A DNA stretch of 64,000 bases, from positions 5,615,357 through 5,679,356 of the forward strand of contig CP085831.1 of the NCBI GenBank assembly GCA_020809705.1. Reading direction: 5' to 3'. The translations under genes and the position numbers were made by a program. A model generated the notes under the pieces. The model was not told where the DNA came from, did not search any database, and was given only the letters and a program-made list of their open reading frames with translations. This document shows positions 37,301 through 52,300 of the stretch, in pieces. Within the stretch, counting starts at the first letter, position 1. Each line of letters begins with the position of its first letter. This stretch comes from Calonectria ilicicola. Taxonomy: Eukaryota; Ascomycota; Sordariomycetes; Hypocreales; Nectriaceae.

Positions 37301-40300
37301 AGCAGAGGCTCAAGAGTCCTTCAATTCTCCTCATATGCTTTTGACGCCAGTATTCTGGAGATTCTCACGACACTTGTACACGGCGGTTGTATCTGTGTTG
37401 TATCAGAGGAAGAGCGGATGAATGACCTAGTTGGGGCTATTAATCGACTTCGCATCAACTGGACATTCCTTACCCCGCTTGTTGCTAACATGATTGATCC
37501 ATCTGCGGTCCCCACCATACGTCATATCGCCCTCGGAGGCGATGTTCTCACGGATGCTGTCGTACAGAAATGGGACACAGACACGTGCCAGGTTATACAG
37601 GCTTACGGACCTACAGAATGTTGCGCCATCTGCGTCGCTGACTATAGGAGGGGATTAGACCTGGGACCCAAAATTATTGGCACGGCCATGGGCTGTAGGA
37701 CCTGGGTCGTTGATGCCCGAGATCCCAACATCCTCATGCCTATTGGCGCTGTGGGTGAGCTTCTTATTGAAGGGCCCATCCTAGCACGTGGCTACCTGAA
37801 TGACCCTGACAAAACTCGAGACGCCTTCTTGAGTGGTCTCTCGTGGCTCCCTGACGGTCGTCTCTACCGAACCGGTGATATGGTCTCCTACTGTTCCGAG
37901 GGCAAAGGAAACAAGATTGCCTTTGTTCGCCGCAAGGACACACAGGTAAAGGTCCGCGGTCAACGCATTGAGCTGGGAGAGATTAGTCACCAGATTGGCG
38001 CCGCAGACGCCAGGATCGCCACACGGCATGTTGTGCTTGGGGCCCGTGGCAAGTTTGCTGGAAAGATAGTTGCCATCTTGGCCTTCCACGGCTTGCCCAC
38101 AAAGCAAGGTGACAACGATGAGCCCTTGCAGCTGCTGGATAATCCTCGAGACCTGCTCAAGGCTAGGGCCATCATATCGGAAATCAATGACTCCATTGGG
38201 GAGAGGTTGCCCTCTTATATGCAACCTTCTGCTATGATTGCTGTCAACCGCCTACCACTCAACACGTCGGGAAAGCTTGAAACACGTCGCGTGGCCGCCT
38301 GGGTAGACGGCCTTACGGACGAGACGTACGACCGCATTATGAATGTCGTCGACGAGCCTGATCTCGAGACAGAGGCCAGCGGCCTTCAAAAGAGCGAGGC
38401 TGAAGAGATGATACGGGCCGTGGTCGCCGAGGTGGTGAACTTGCCACTTGAACGGGTCCCCCTACGCCGATCCTTCTTCAGCCTGGGTGGCGACTCGATC
38501 TCTGCCATGGCCGTCGTCTCCCGCTGCCGCAGTCGGGGCATCGAGTTCACCGTCCAGGATATCTTCAACCGTAAGACCATTACCGCCCTCGCGGAATTTG
38601 CTAGCCGGGCCACTGAACCGACCGCCAAGGATGGCGTCGACAGATCCGAAGAGATGGACGTCGATTTCCCCCTATCTCCTGTTCAGCAAATGTTCTTTGA
38701 TATGTATCCAGATGGCATCGACTATTTCAATCAGAGCTTCGTGGTTGAGATCCGGGCCACCGAGAACCTGACCTCGACGCTCGTGCATGATACGCTCCGG
38801 CAGCTCGTAGATCGACACTCGATGCTGCGTGCTAGGTTCAGCGACGAAGAAGGCGATTGGGTGCAACGGGTGACCGCTGCTGGAGATGCGAACTTACTCT
38901 ACTTCCAAGATCACAAACATGTCGCGGTTGACGAGGTGGCCAACCTTGTCGACATTGTACAAAGGTCGCTGAATATCCGCAGCGGTCCCGTCGTCGCGGC
39001 GTCTCTCATGCACCTGACTGACAAGCGACGGATCTTGACCTTGGTCGCCCACCATCTCGTCGTCGACATGGTCTCATGGCGGGTCCTGCTGGAGGAGCTC
39101 GAGATTATCCTGTCTGGCAAGGCGCACATGCTGCAGAAGGATATAATCGCGCCTGTTCCTTTCCAGGCCTGGGTTCGTACACAGCCCCGTCGAGTGCAGA
39201 GATGGAGCCCATCTCGTGTGCTCCCCTATGATATTCCGAAGCCCCGAATGGACTACTGGGGTTCGAGTGTCGAGGCCAACCCATGTGGTTCTACTCGCGA
39301 GGTCAGCTTTACTTTGGGCGCCGACACGACAAAGGCGCTCCTGGGTCCTTGCAACGAAGCTCTCCAGACAGACCCCCAGGACTTGTTCCTCGCAGCTGCC
39401 TTCCAGTCCTTTGCCGAAGCATTTCCAGACCGTGGTCTCCCAGCCATCTTCGTCGAAGGCCACGGACGTGGTGATGGCGCTGCCGATGGCCTAGACCTCT
39501 CTCGCACTATCGGATGGTTCACTTCTATCGTTCCCGTTGCCCTGGCCGACGGCGTCGTTGTTCCTGATGTCATCGACACCCTCATGAGGATCAAGGATGC
39601 CCGTAGGTCCGTTCCCGGCCAAGGTGTGCCATATTTCTCCTATCGCTACTTATCCGCCGCCGGCGTGCGAAAATTCAGAAACCATGACAAGATGGAGGTC
39701 TTATTCAACTACTTTGGCCAGTACCAGCAACTCGAGCGCGATGGTGCGCTCTTACGACCTGTAGCCGATGACGAGTTCCCTCGGTGCGATGTCGATGCTG
39801 ACGTTCGCCGCCTCGCCATCTTCGACGTGGCTGTCGCCGTGGCCGCAGGGCAGGCGACAGTGACCATCACCATGCCTGGCGCCCTAGCCAAAGCCCGCGC
39901 CGACGGTGTTTCCGTCTGGATCGATCGCCTTCAGCACCATATTACAAGCCTCGTTCAAGTGACGAGCGACATGACACCAGGTTTCACCCTGAATGATATG
40001 CCTTTGATCAAAAACATGTCTTATGCCGACCTCTCCGACATGCGGGATGTGTGCCTCGAACATAGCGGAATGTGGGGGCCAGCTGCCATCGAGGAGATAT
40101 TTCCCTGCTCGCCCATACAGCAGGGAATCTTGTTGAGCCAGGCTCACAAGCCCGATCTCTATGATGTGCGTGTCGCTCTCAAGGTGAGCTCGCGCAATGG
40201 TTCGTTACAGGCACATAACCTTGGAGAGGCCTGGAGGCGGGTCGTCCAACACCAACCCATGCTACGAACCATCTTCCTTCCCAACCTCCGCGGTAGCGGC

Positions 40301-43300
40301 TCGTTCGACCAGGCCGTCCTACGGGATCCTACACCAGCAATTCGGCATATAGACCTGGACGACGCCACCGACGACGAAGCAGCATTAGCGAGTGTCAAAC
40401 TGGCAATGGCAGAGGCGAATGGCGACATATTTCGCTACGGAAAGCTTCCACACGAATTTTCCACTTATACAATTGGAAGCCACGTCTTCGTACTCATCCG
40501 CCTTAGCCACGCCTTGGTAGACGGCTCCTCGCTACCCATAGTGCTACGCAATCTCCAGGAGGCCTATTCCCACCGCCTAAGCACCAAACCGGGTCTCGGC
40601 TACAGAGAGCTGGTCTCGTTTATCAACCAGCAGCCTGCTGATCAGGCTGTTGGATACTGGGCCGATTTCCTCAAAGATGCCACTCCGTGTCGGCTCCCGC
40701 CCCTCCTCGACGACGCTAACACCCCTTCACCAGAACTGAGAGCAATAGAGGTAGTAGTGCCTTGTTCTGAATCCCTGAGAACTCTCTGTGCCGCACATGG
40801 CGTCACAATGTCGAGCATATTTCACACGGCCTGGGCACTGGTCCTACGTGCCTATACTGGTGAAGACGATGTCATGTTTGGCTACTTGACATCGGGTCGT
40901 GACGCTCCCATCGACGGTGTAGCCACACTCGTCGGGCCCCTTATTAATATGCTAACGTGCCGCGTTACCTTCAACGACCGCAGCAAGACTGTCCTACAGC
41001 TACTTTCACAGTTACAGGGCGACTTCATCGAGGGTATCTCGAACCAACACGTATCCTTGGCCGAGATCCAACACAGTCTTGGAATCGGCTCAGAGGGTCT
41101 CTTCACATCCATTGTTTCATTCCAGAGGCATGACGCTGCTGCAGGTGCCGCCAACGATGACGGTGGCCTTCTGAAGATGACGCCGATCGATGGCCGCGAC
41201 CCCACCGAGTACGATCTATCTGTCAACGTGCTCGATGAGGCTGGCCAAGATATCGGTATTCACTTCACCTACTGGACGTCCAAGGTCTCCCCTTCCCACG
41301 CGAAGCATATGATGCGCGCGCTTGTGGCCGCCGTGGCTGCCATCGCTGACAAACCCGATCAACCTTTGGTCAAGGTCGACTTGGTTGGTGCCGAAACACG
41401 GCGCGATATGGATGCCTGGAATAACGCTGGAATCCCGTTCACATCCGATGAGTGTATACATGATATTGTTGAGCGACTAGCTCACGCAATGCCGGAGCGT
41501 CAGGCCATCTGTGGCTGGGACCGGACATTTACGTACCGCGAGCTCGATGACGCTGCCAACGCTTTCGCCCACTACATGCACTCCCTGCTTGACTTTAAGC
41601 CAGATACCTTTGTTGCGACCTGCTTCGAGAAATCCGCCTGGGCTGTCGTCTCGCAGCTAGCAATTCTCAAGGCCGGCGGTGCCTTTGTCGCTATTGACAG
41701 CACGCATCCCGCTGACCGCGTCGAGGCCATTCTTTCCGATTTGGGATCGCCGCCGATCTTACTCACCGAATCCAAACATGAGGGTCGCTTCAAGGGCTTG
41801 TTCCCACACATCGCCACTGTCAATGAGGATGCCCTCAGCTCTCTGAGTCTTGCCCAGAATCCTCCTTCGACTCGTATACGCTGCAATAATGCGGCCTATG
41901 CCATTTTTACTTCTGGCAGTACAGGTCGACCGAAGGGCATTGTTATTGAGCATGGATCTCTTTCCACGGCCGCACTGTTACACGCCGGCCCCTATCAGAT
42001 CACTCACGATACGCGGGCTTTACAGTTCGCCGCCTACACATTCGACGTATCCATCGGTGAGACCTTCTACACCCTGGCCCAGGGAGGCTGTGTTTGCGTC
42101 CCTTCAGAGGGCGGCCGACTTGAGGACCTACCCGGTACCATTAATAACCTAAATGCGAATTGGGCCTTTTTGACCCCGACTGTCGCTGATCTTCTAGACC
42201 CCATAAGCGTCCCTGGCCTCAAGACGCTTGTCTTGGGCGGCGAGGCGCCTACCGCTGATAACATTCGTCGCTGGTGCGAAAAGGTGTTCCTTATTATTGG
42301 CTATGGTCCAGCCGAGACAACCATCTGGTGTAACATCACGGGTCGTCTGAAGGGGGACAGTGATCCAGCCAACTTTGGCCCACCGGTGGGTGCCAGAGTC
42401 TGGGTAACTGATGCCGATGATCCGTCTATGCTGCTCCCTGTTGGAGCCGTAGGAGAGGTCCTTGTTGAGGGGCCGCTCGTTGGTCGCGGCTATACTGACC
42501 CTGGCAAGACCGCGGCGGCTTTTATTAGCCCACCCGAATGGATGGCGGCGCCATACCCAGGAAAATCCATCTACAGAAGTGGAGATATAGCCCGCAGTCG
42601 CCCTGATGGTACCTACTCGTTTGTACGCCGACGGGACAACCAGGTCAAGGTGCGCGGTCAGCGTGTCGAGCTCAATGAGGTTGAGGTGCATATATCCCAG
42701 GTGGAAGCTGGCATTCGTCACGCCATCGTGCTCTACCCAAAGACAGGCGCCTGCCAGGGTCGGCTTACTACAGTTCTCTCACATCATTCTTCAGGAGGAG
42801 AAGGACAGGGTCGAAAGCAGATATCGGCCTGCTCAGGTAGCATAACTGCGGTTCGGAGCGAGGAGGCCTTGACAACAAACGACATGATTCGAAACAAACT
42901 TTCGTCCACGCTACCGCCATACATGGTCCCTAAAATTTGGATTACGGTCGAACAGCTACCATGTACAAGTAACGGCAAGATGGATCGCCGGCAGATGTTG
43001 TCCTGGTTGGAGTCACTGACCGAGGCCGACCTGGCCAGCATTGTTGAACGCGAGTCCAACACAGCTGGTGCTGCGGAATCACCGGCAAGGCCCAAGACGC
43101 TGATGGAGGAGTATCTGGTCGACATCTTTGCAAGCGCTCTCAACTTGCCCGTCAATTCAGTTCCCCTAGGCCAGTCCTTCACTAGCCTTGGCGGAGACTC
43201 CATTACTGCCATGCATGTCCTCTCGAGGGCGAGAGAACGCGGCATCACTACCACTGTCCACGACATCCTTCGGAGTCGATCTATCCCTGATCTAGCCAGC

Positions 43301-46300
43301 CGTTCCCGTTTCAAAACCATGGCGGTAAACGGTGCAGGTGATTCGAAGGCTTTGACGACAATAACCAACGAGCCGTTTTCCTTGTTACCCATCCAACGCA
43401 TGTTCTTGAAAATGCAGCCCTCGGACAACCATCACTTCAATCAGTCGTTCATCGTCCGTCTTACTAGATCTTTCACGGCAGACCAGGTTAGAATGGCCAT
43501 TACGGCCATCGTGAAGCATCATCCAATGCTCCGTGCACGTTTCCTTCATGCCGATGGTGAATGGAAACAGAAGATCTCTTCGGATGTCACCGGAAGTTTC
43601 AACTTTCAACATTGCCGGTTTTCCAAAGTGGTAGACTCTATTGACACTCTGGATGAGCTTCAGAGCAGTCTGAATATCAATCAAGGGCCAGTACTTACAT
43701 CCTGTCTCCTCGACCTCTCAGATAGCCAGGCGCTCTTCCTTGCCGCCCACCACCTGGTTGTCGACCTTGTTTCCTGGCGTATCATCCTGGCCGATCTCGA
43801 GCAGCTTCTGGCGGCCTCTATCGGAGCATCATCTCCTCCATCACTCGAGCCAGAGGCTGTGCTAATGCCGGCGTGGGCAGAGGCGCTCATCCAAAAGGCC
43901 ACCGAGTATCATATCGACTCCGTTCTGCCGTTTACCGTTCCTGCTGCCGACTTCTCATTCTGGGATATGCATTCTGGAAAGGATATAAACATCATGGCGG
44001 ATACCACATCTCTCCACACGCGCATTGGTGCAACCAGTACTGCAGCGCTTCTTGGTCCCGCCAACGCAGCCTTTGGCACAGACCCAGACGATTTGATGAT
44101 TTCTGCCCTCATCTTCTCTTTTCAAAGTATCTTCCCTGAGCGCACATCAATCCCAACTGTATATACAGAGTCCCACGGCCGCACTGCATGGGATGATGGT
44201 ATCGACCTGTCCCGTACTGTTGGCTGGTTTACTACTATCTACCCTATTGCTGTGCCTGAATGGAATACTGTAGAGCGCGACCTTGTATGGATAGTCCGCC
44301 AGGTTAAGGATATCCGGCGCAGTATTCCCGGCAAGGGGCTGCCCTACTTTACTTATCGATACCTAACTGAAGAGGGAAGAGCTGCATCCGAGCACCATGA
44401 GGAGATGGAGATCCTATTCAACTATTTGGGGCAGTACCAACAACTCCAGAAATCCGACACTGTCATCCAGCAAATCGGGGAAACGACATTAAGCACGCAG
44501 GACTCTGCAAATTCCACAACCCGGATGGCTCTCATCGATGTAGTGGCAGCAGTCGAAGACTCTGAACTGGTTCTTTCGCTTGGTTACAATACGAAAATGC
44601 GGCTCCAGCATCGCTTCCAAGCCTGGCTGGACGGATTTCACAATGCTCTGGAAACCCTCGCATCCCAGCTCCCCACCATTCCTGCTACATTCACCCCTGG
44701 CGACTTCCCGTTGCTAGCTCTAGGAGAAGACGGTCTCTTTACGTTCGCGGCCGCTTGTAAGGCTAAAGTAGGTAGTTGGGGTCCCGATGTCATCGAGGCT
44801 GCCTACCCCTGCTCCCCTCTGCAACAAGGCATCCTCCTCAGCCAAGCCAAGGACGCCACGGCGTATATAGTATCAGGCATCTGGAAGGTCTCTCCTGCAA
44901 AAGGACAAGCATCTATAGACCGGGGACTGCTACAGGACGCCTGGCGCCGGCTCGTCCAATACCACCCGGTGCTGCGTACAGTCTTCTGCGAGAGCGGCAG
45001 AGATGACGGTATCTATGCCCAAGTTGTCCTGAGAGAGATGGCAACAGCAGCCCAGCCTACGATTGACGTTCAGAAGTATGATGGTCCTGATCCCCTTGCC
45101 TTCATCCAGTCGTCGACCCCAGCGCTGCCCTCGGACAAGCCCCCATATGCGCTACTAGTCTGTGAGACAGGCATCGATGTATATCTCTCATTCAGGATCA
45201 GCCACGCATTGATCGACGGGACCTCGATGGGCCTCGTGATGGACGATCTACTTCGCGCGTATCACGGAATGTTGGAAGGAGTCGGGCCGTCCTACGAGCC
45301 CTATATTGCTCACGTGTACAACAAGCCCGTGTCCCAGTCCCTTTCTTACTGGTCGGATACACTGGCCGCCGCACGCCCCTGCCACTTTCCGGTTCTTGTG
45401 GATGTGGATGCAGCGGCAGATGTCAGGTCGCTGAACAAGATCACGCGGCTCGTCCCGGGCGTTGAGGCCATGCGCCTGCTCGGCCGTACCCACGGCGTGT
45501 CCGTTGCCAACTTCTTCCAGGTCGCCTGGGCATTAGTCTTGCGTGCCTTCACCGGCTCTGACGATGTCTGCTTCGGTTACCTTACTTCAGGTCGCGATGT
45601 GCCTGTAGACCGCATCGATGAGATTGTCGGTCCTCTTATCAGCATGCTTGTCTCAAGTACCAACTTCAGCATGGGGGATGATGCGCCCTCTGCCCTCGAG
45701 CTGCTGCAGACGATGAACCGTACATACATTGACAGCCTGCCCCATCAACACTGCGCGCTGGCCGACATACAGCGAGCGTTGCGGATCGGCAACAAGGGTC
45801 TTTTCAACACTGTCATGTCGCTACAAAAGCTGTCTATGGGAGACGAGATACCAGGACAACTCGAGGTCGATGTTGTTGATGGACATGACCCTAGTGAGGT
45901 AAGTAAATATGAATTTACCGATTGGTGCGGCCAACAAGGAAAAGCACACTTGACTTACACGCGGAATAGTACAACATGGCATTGAACATTGTCGATGCTG
46001 GTGAGATTATTGAGCTGCATTTTACATATTGGTCCGATGTGTTATCCGATAGCCATGCATCGGATGTCGTCGAGGCCACACTGCGCGCCCTAGATGCAAT
46101 TATCCAGGACCCTCACCGCACCCTACCGGTGGTCGATATGCTAGGCGACGGCGGTCGCCGACAGATTATGGAATGGAACGGCGGAGCACAACCACAACCC
46201 GCGATCGACTCCACGGTTCATGCCATCATTGAAGCCCACGTGAAGGAATCGCCACACCGCTGTGCCGTCACCTCGTCGTGGGAGGGCGAGCTCTCCTATG

Positions 46301-49300
46301 CCGAGCTTGACAGCCACGCCGCCCGAGTAGCCGTCTACCTGCGTAGCCTCGGTGTTGGACCTGAGGTGACCGTGCCGCTCATTTTCACAAAGAGTATCTG
46401 GATGGTTGTTGGTATGCTTGCCGTTATGAAAGCAGGGGGCGTGTTCGTGCCTCTAGACCCAGCACACCCTCCCGAGCGCATTGCCATGATCGTCGAGCAA
46501 CTTCCGCACCGGACTGTAGCTCTGGCGTCACCTGACCGTATCGGACTCATCTCCGCTCTCGTTGATAACACAGTAGCCTTGGACGCAGACGCAGCAGCCC
46601 GTCTCGCCGAGGATAGCGATGAAGATGATGGACTGCTATCGGATCCTGCTACGCCAGACAACGCTGTCTATATCATCTTCACATCGGGCTCGACCGGCCA
46701 GCCGAAGGGCGTGGTGCTTGAGCACCGCGCGGCCGCAACAGGCACCACAGCCCATGGGCGCGCTCTCTACTTCGATAGGGACACCAGGACCCTGCAGTTT
46801 TCCTCCTATGCCTTCGACGCCTGCATTACTGAGATTGTTACAACCCTTGTGCACGGAGGCTGCGTTTGCGTTCTATCCGAGCACGAACGAATAAACGACC
46901 TTGCAGCGGCTATCAATCGCCTGGATTCTAACTGGATGCTGCTAACGCCTGCGGTAGCTAGTACACTCAGCCCGTCTGAGGTGCCCTGCATGCGTTACAT
47001 AGCTCTAGGTGGAGAGTCCTCAAGCCATGCTACCAACAAGAAATGGAGCGAGGGCGGCTGCAAGGTCCTCCATGCCTACGGGCCAACGGAATGCACCGTT
47101 ATGTGCACTTGTGATGATAGGACGGGACTCCCTACGCGTCCTGAGGTCATCGGCGGCGCTGTAGGTTGCAATACGTGGGTGGTGGATCCTCGCGACCCAA
47201 GTGTGCTGATGCCTATCGGTGCCGTGGGCGAGCTCCTTGTCCAGGGCCCGATTCTGGCCCGTGGCTATCTCAACAACCCTGACAAGACACAAGAGGCTTT
47301 CCTCAACACCGGTCTCCACTGGCTGCCTCAGCTCCACCGTGCATACAGAACCGGAGACCTCGTCTCCTACACCTCAGAAGGAAAGGGTAACAAACTTGGC
47401 TTCGTACGTCGCAAGGATACCCAGGTCAAGGTGCGAGGCCAACGCATCGAATTAGGCGAGATCAGCTACCAGATCAGTGCCTCCCATGATAGGGTTGCGA
47501 CCCAACTAGTAATGCTAGGATCCAGCGGAACCTTGACCGGAAAGATTATCGCCATCTTGGCCCTCCGTGGCTTACCCACGACGGGGGAGGGTATGGATAG
47601 CGAGCCAATGCAGCTACTGGAGAAGCCCGAAGACCTATTAGTCGCCAAGGCCATTGTGTCAGAGGTCCAGAACTACATTGCTGATAAGCTACCCGCCTAC
47701 ATGCAGCCTTCGGTCATCGTTGTTGTTAACCGGATGCCTATCAACTCATCCGGCAAACTCGAAACCCGGCGTGTGGCTCAGTGGATTGACAGAGTGACGG
47801 AAGAGACGTATGACCGCATCATCACGAGCCTAGCTGACGCCGAGCCAGAGACCGGGTCTGAGAATGCCAGCACCCCCGCAACGGAGGTTGAGCAGATCAT
47901 CAGCAAGGCAGTGGCCGAGGTCATCAACCTGCCAGGACAGGTCCCCCTGCGCCGCTCCTTTATCAGCATGGGAGGCGATTCCATCACAGCTATGCAGGTC
48001 ATGGCCCTCTGCCGCAGGAGAGGCGTCTCCCTGCTTGTGAAGGACATCCTCAAGAGCGCCAATATCATGGCGATGGCAGCCAAAGCTCACCAGCTCAGCG
48101 GTTCTACCGTCAACCCAGCTGCAGCAATGGTAAAAGATGGGGGCAATGAAGACGAACTTGCCCCCTTCCCCCTTTCGCCCATCCAGAAACTCCATCTCAC
48201 GCAATTCCCCGATGGCGAGAACCACTACAACCAGAGTATGCTCCTCAAGCTGCGGCGCCCTACCCCAGAGAGTGCGGCTGTAGTTCGCTCAGCTCTATTG
48301 GAGCTGGTGCGTCGTCACCCAATGCTTCGCGCTCGCTTTGAGAAGAACTGGACAGACGGCTCTTGGAGGCAGAGGGTGAACCGCAACGCTGACGAGGCTC
48401 TCTCCTTTACATGTTCCAGTGCCTCTAGCTGGGAGGAGGCTCAGGGTATGATGCTTGAAGCAGAACATTGCCTCAACATTACCGCCGGCCCGATGGTGGC
48501 AGCCAGGTTTATTCATGTCAATGACGCCACGGCTCTCTTCCTTGTTGCCCATCATCTTATCATAGATCTCGTGTCCTGGCGGATACTTTTGCGAGACCTA
48601 GAGCAGCTTATGGCCGGCAAGTCATTACCCGGAACACAGATATCCTTGTCGTACCGGCAATGGGTCCGCAGCCTCGAGAGCTACGCCGAGACACAAGCAT
48701 CGTCTGCTCTCGCGCTTCCGTTTACAACGCCAGAGCCAGACCTTGGATTCTGGGGAATAGAGGCGTCGTCGTCAAACGACTTTACCAACTTGGTACAGGG
48801 TGAATTTACCCTAAACCCTTTTCTAACCGGAGCGCTTCTCCATGCTGCCGACAAGAGCCTAAGGGCTGAAGTCCTCGATGTTCTACTAGCCATGGCCGCT
48901 CACACCTTTTCCATCGTCTTCTCTGACCGGGAAACGCCTACTTTCCACACCGAAACGCACGGTCGAGACCATCCGGAAGACGTGACGGCCTCAGTTCATG
49001 AAACGGTCGGTTGGTTCACTGCAATCGTGCCATTCGTTCTCGCCGTCCACGAAGGCGACGACTATGTTGACTCTGTCATCCGGGTCAAAGATATTCGTCG
49101 GGCTATTCCAGGTCTAGGAGTGCCATACTTTACAGCCAAGACGCTTCAGGGGTCACAGAGGTTACCGCTGGAGATTCTCTTCAACTATCTCGGTCGCTTC
49201 CAGCAGCTTGAGCGCGATGACGGGCTTTTCGAGTCACTTCCCAAGTCTCTGGGCCCCGCAGACGTGAACATTTCCGCAGCTCGCCTATCTGTGGTCGATA

Positions 49301-52300
49301 TCTCTGCCGTGGTAGAGAAGGATGCCTTGACGGTGTCTTGGAACTACAGTGCAGAGATCCAGCACCAAGAGAGGCTGGCCAAGTGGTTCACCCTGTACGA
49401 GCAGGCTCTGAGTGAGGTCGCCACTACACTACAGCAGGCTCCCTTGCAGCTCACAAAGAGTGACGTGCCGCTCCTTCCCATCTCTCACCAACAGCTCAAG
49501 CCACTCAATGAGGCACTAGCAGCTGTCTCGCGGAATGGTGTCGAGGGAGTAGAGGACGTGTATCCCACCTCACCCATGCAGCGCGGCATCCTTCTTAGTC
49601 AGTCCAAGGATGCCTCGCAATACGAGGTCCATGCCGTCTGGGAGATCACCCCTTGCAAGGGCAATGGCTCAGAGGTTGACGTGTCTCGCCTCCAGCGTGC
49701 CTGGCACCGCGTCATCCAGCGACATCCTATGCTGCGAACCGTATTCATCGGCAGTCTGCTCGATAACACGGCATTCGACCAGGTCGTGCTCAACAAGTTC
49801 CGTCCCTCCATTAAGAGCCTGGCCTACGATGATGATGAGGATCATGACTCTGCAATGGAAGAGCTCTGGGAGTCAGCGCGTGGAAGCTTCGAACTCAATA
49901 CTCCCGCACACCGCCTTGCCATCTGTGCCGGTCCCCAAGGAAAGGTCTACGCCCACTTCCAGGTCAGCCACGCCTTGATCGATGCGGCTTCGTTGCAGAC
50001 CATCATCCGGGACTGGGGTCTTGCTTATGCCAACCCCAACCTCCCCATGGTCCCTGGCACGTCCTACTCATCCTATATTGCCCATATCCAAAAGACGTCC
50101 CTCGATGCATCCCTACTCTTCTGGTCAGACCAGCTCCAGGGTGCGGCGGCGTGTCGTCTTCCCCGGCTGACTGATGGCCGTGTACCCACAGATCAACGCG
50201 AACTCCGTCACCTCCACACCGATGTCCCCTTGGGAACCCGCCTCAAGGCCCTAGCGAAGCAGCTCAACATCTCCATGGCCAGCATCTTCCAGCTTGCATG
50301 GGCTTTGGTGCTCCGCTCCTACACTAACCTCCAGGACATATGTTTTGGCTACATATCCTCAGGCAGAGATGTTGGGCTCGACGGCATCTTGGACGCTGTA
50401 GGACCATTCATCAACATACTCGTCTCCCGTGTCGTCTTTGGCCAGGGAGACACAGCTGCCGCAGTGCTTGAACGGCTCTTTGGCACTTACCTGGACAGTC
50501 TACCACACCAGCATGCATCGCTGGCTGATATCAAGCACGCACTTAAGATGCCTAGCGGGCAGCTATTCAACACAGTCTTGTCGTTCCAGAAAATTTCCCA
50601 ATCCAACGGTGCTGCCAAGGCTCGGGAGCTTCCACTCTCGTTTCAAACTATTCGGGGAGCTGATCCCACAGAGGTATGTAGACCCTTCCTGACAACACGT
50701 AAACCTTGAGAGGCAGCAGAAAGCTGACACATGACAGTTTGATGTTACACTCACCGTCATTGAGTCCGACTCGAGCGTTGAGTTCTCGGTTCAATATTGG
50801 ACCTCATTTCTTTCCGAATCCCAAGCCAACAATCTTTCTCAGAGTCTTCTTCAGGCTCTAAGTGCCATCGAAGCCACTCCAGCGGATGCCGTCGACGCTC
50901 TCCATCTCGTGCCTACAGAGCACATGGACCAGCTCAAGTCCTGGGGCCATCGTCTCCCGCCCATTGTCAGTAGACGTGTTCACGACCTCTTTGACGACAT
51001 GGTCCGCAGCACACCAACAGCACCTGCTATCCACGCCTGGGACGGACAACTTACGTACGCCGAGCTTGACAGGGCTTCATCACGTCTGGCTGGTCTTCTT
51101 CTTCAGCAAGGTGTCAAGCCCGATACTTTTGTTGCCATCTGCTTTGAGAAGTCAGCCTGGGTCGCCGTCGCATATCTCGCGATCCTCAAGGCAGGCGCCG
51201 CATTTATGCTCCTGGACCCAGAAGCGCCCATGGAGCGTATACAGTACATGATGGAACAAACCAAGGTATCGGTGGTTCTTTGCTCACCCATTTACAAGGA
51301 CATGGTTGATGATTGGGACGCCACTGCCATAGTCGTCAGCGAAGAGGTCATCAACACGTTACCTGATTTCGCTGGTCAATTCCCCGATATTCCAAGTTCC
51401 AGCGCCGCATACATCATCTTCACCTCTGGCACGACTGGCAAACCCAAAGGCGCCATTATCGAACACGGTGCATACTGCAGCAGTGCCGTTGCGCAGATGA
51501 CGGCCTTGTATATCAAGCCCGGATCTCGCTTTTTGCAGTTCGCTTCCTTCATGTTCGATGCCACCATGATTGAAATGGTCACGCCCCTTCTTGCAGGCGG
51601 GTGCGTCTGCATACCACGACGACAAGATGTCATCAGCGACTTGCCTCGTGTAGTAAGAGAAATGGACATCAACATGGCCATTCTCACTTCTTCCTTTATC
51701 CGGACCATGAGCCCAGAGGAGGTACCTACTCTCAAGAGATTGCTGCAAGGCGGCGAGCCTTTATCCCAGAAGGACATCGACATTTGGGCCGACAAGGTCC
51801 AACTGGGCAACGCTTACGGTCCCAGTGAATGCTCCGTCATGGCATCGTGCCTCTCGGATGTGGCGAGAACTTGCGAACCGTCTAATATCGGCTACCCAAC
51901 TTCGTGTGCCCACTGGGTGACAGAGCCAGCCAACATGCACCGTCTTGTTCCTATCGGTGCCATCGGCGAGCTCCTCCTGGAAGGTCCAACGCTCTCACGA
52001 GGCTACATCAACAATCCTGCCAAAACCGCCGAGTCGTTTGTCAGCGGCCTTGACTGGGCACCGCAAATGGGCCGTACCCTCGATACGCGCTTCTATGCTA
52101 CTGGCGACTTGGTGCGTCTCAACTCTGATGGTTCAGTTACTTTTGTCGGCCGCAAGGATACACAGATCAAGATTCACGGCCAACGCATGGAGTTGGGAGA
52201 GATCCAGCATCACCTAACAACCATTGATGAGATCCGACACTCCATCGTCTTGAGCCCATCCGAGGGTCCCCTACGTAAGCGACTTGTGGCTGTTCTTGAG

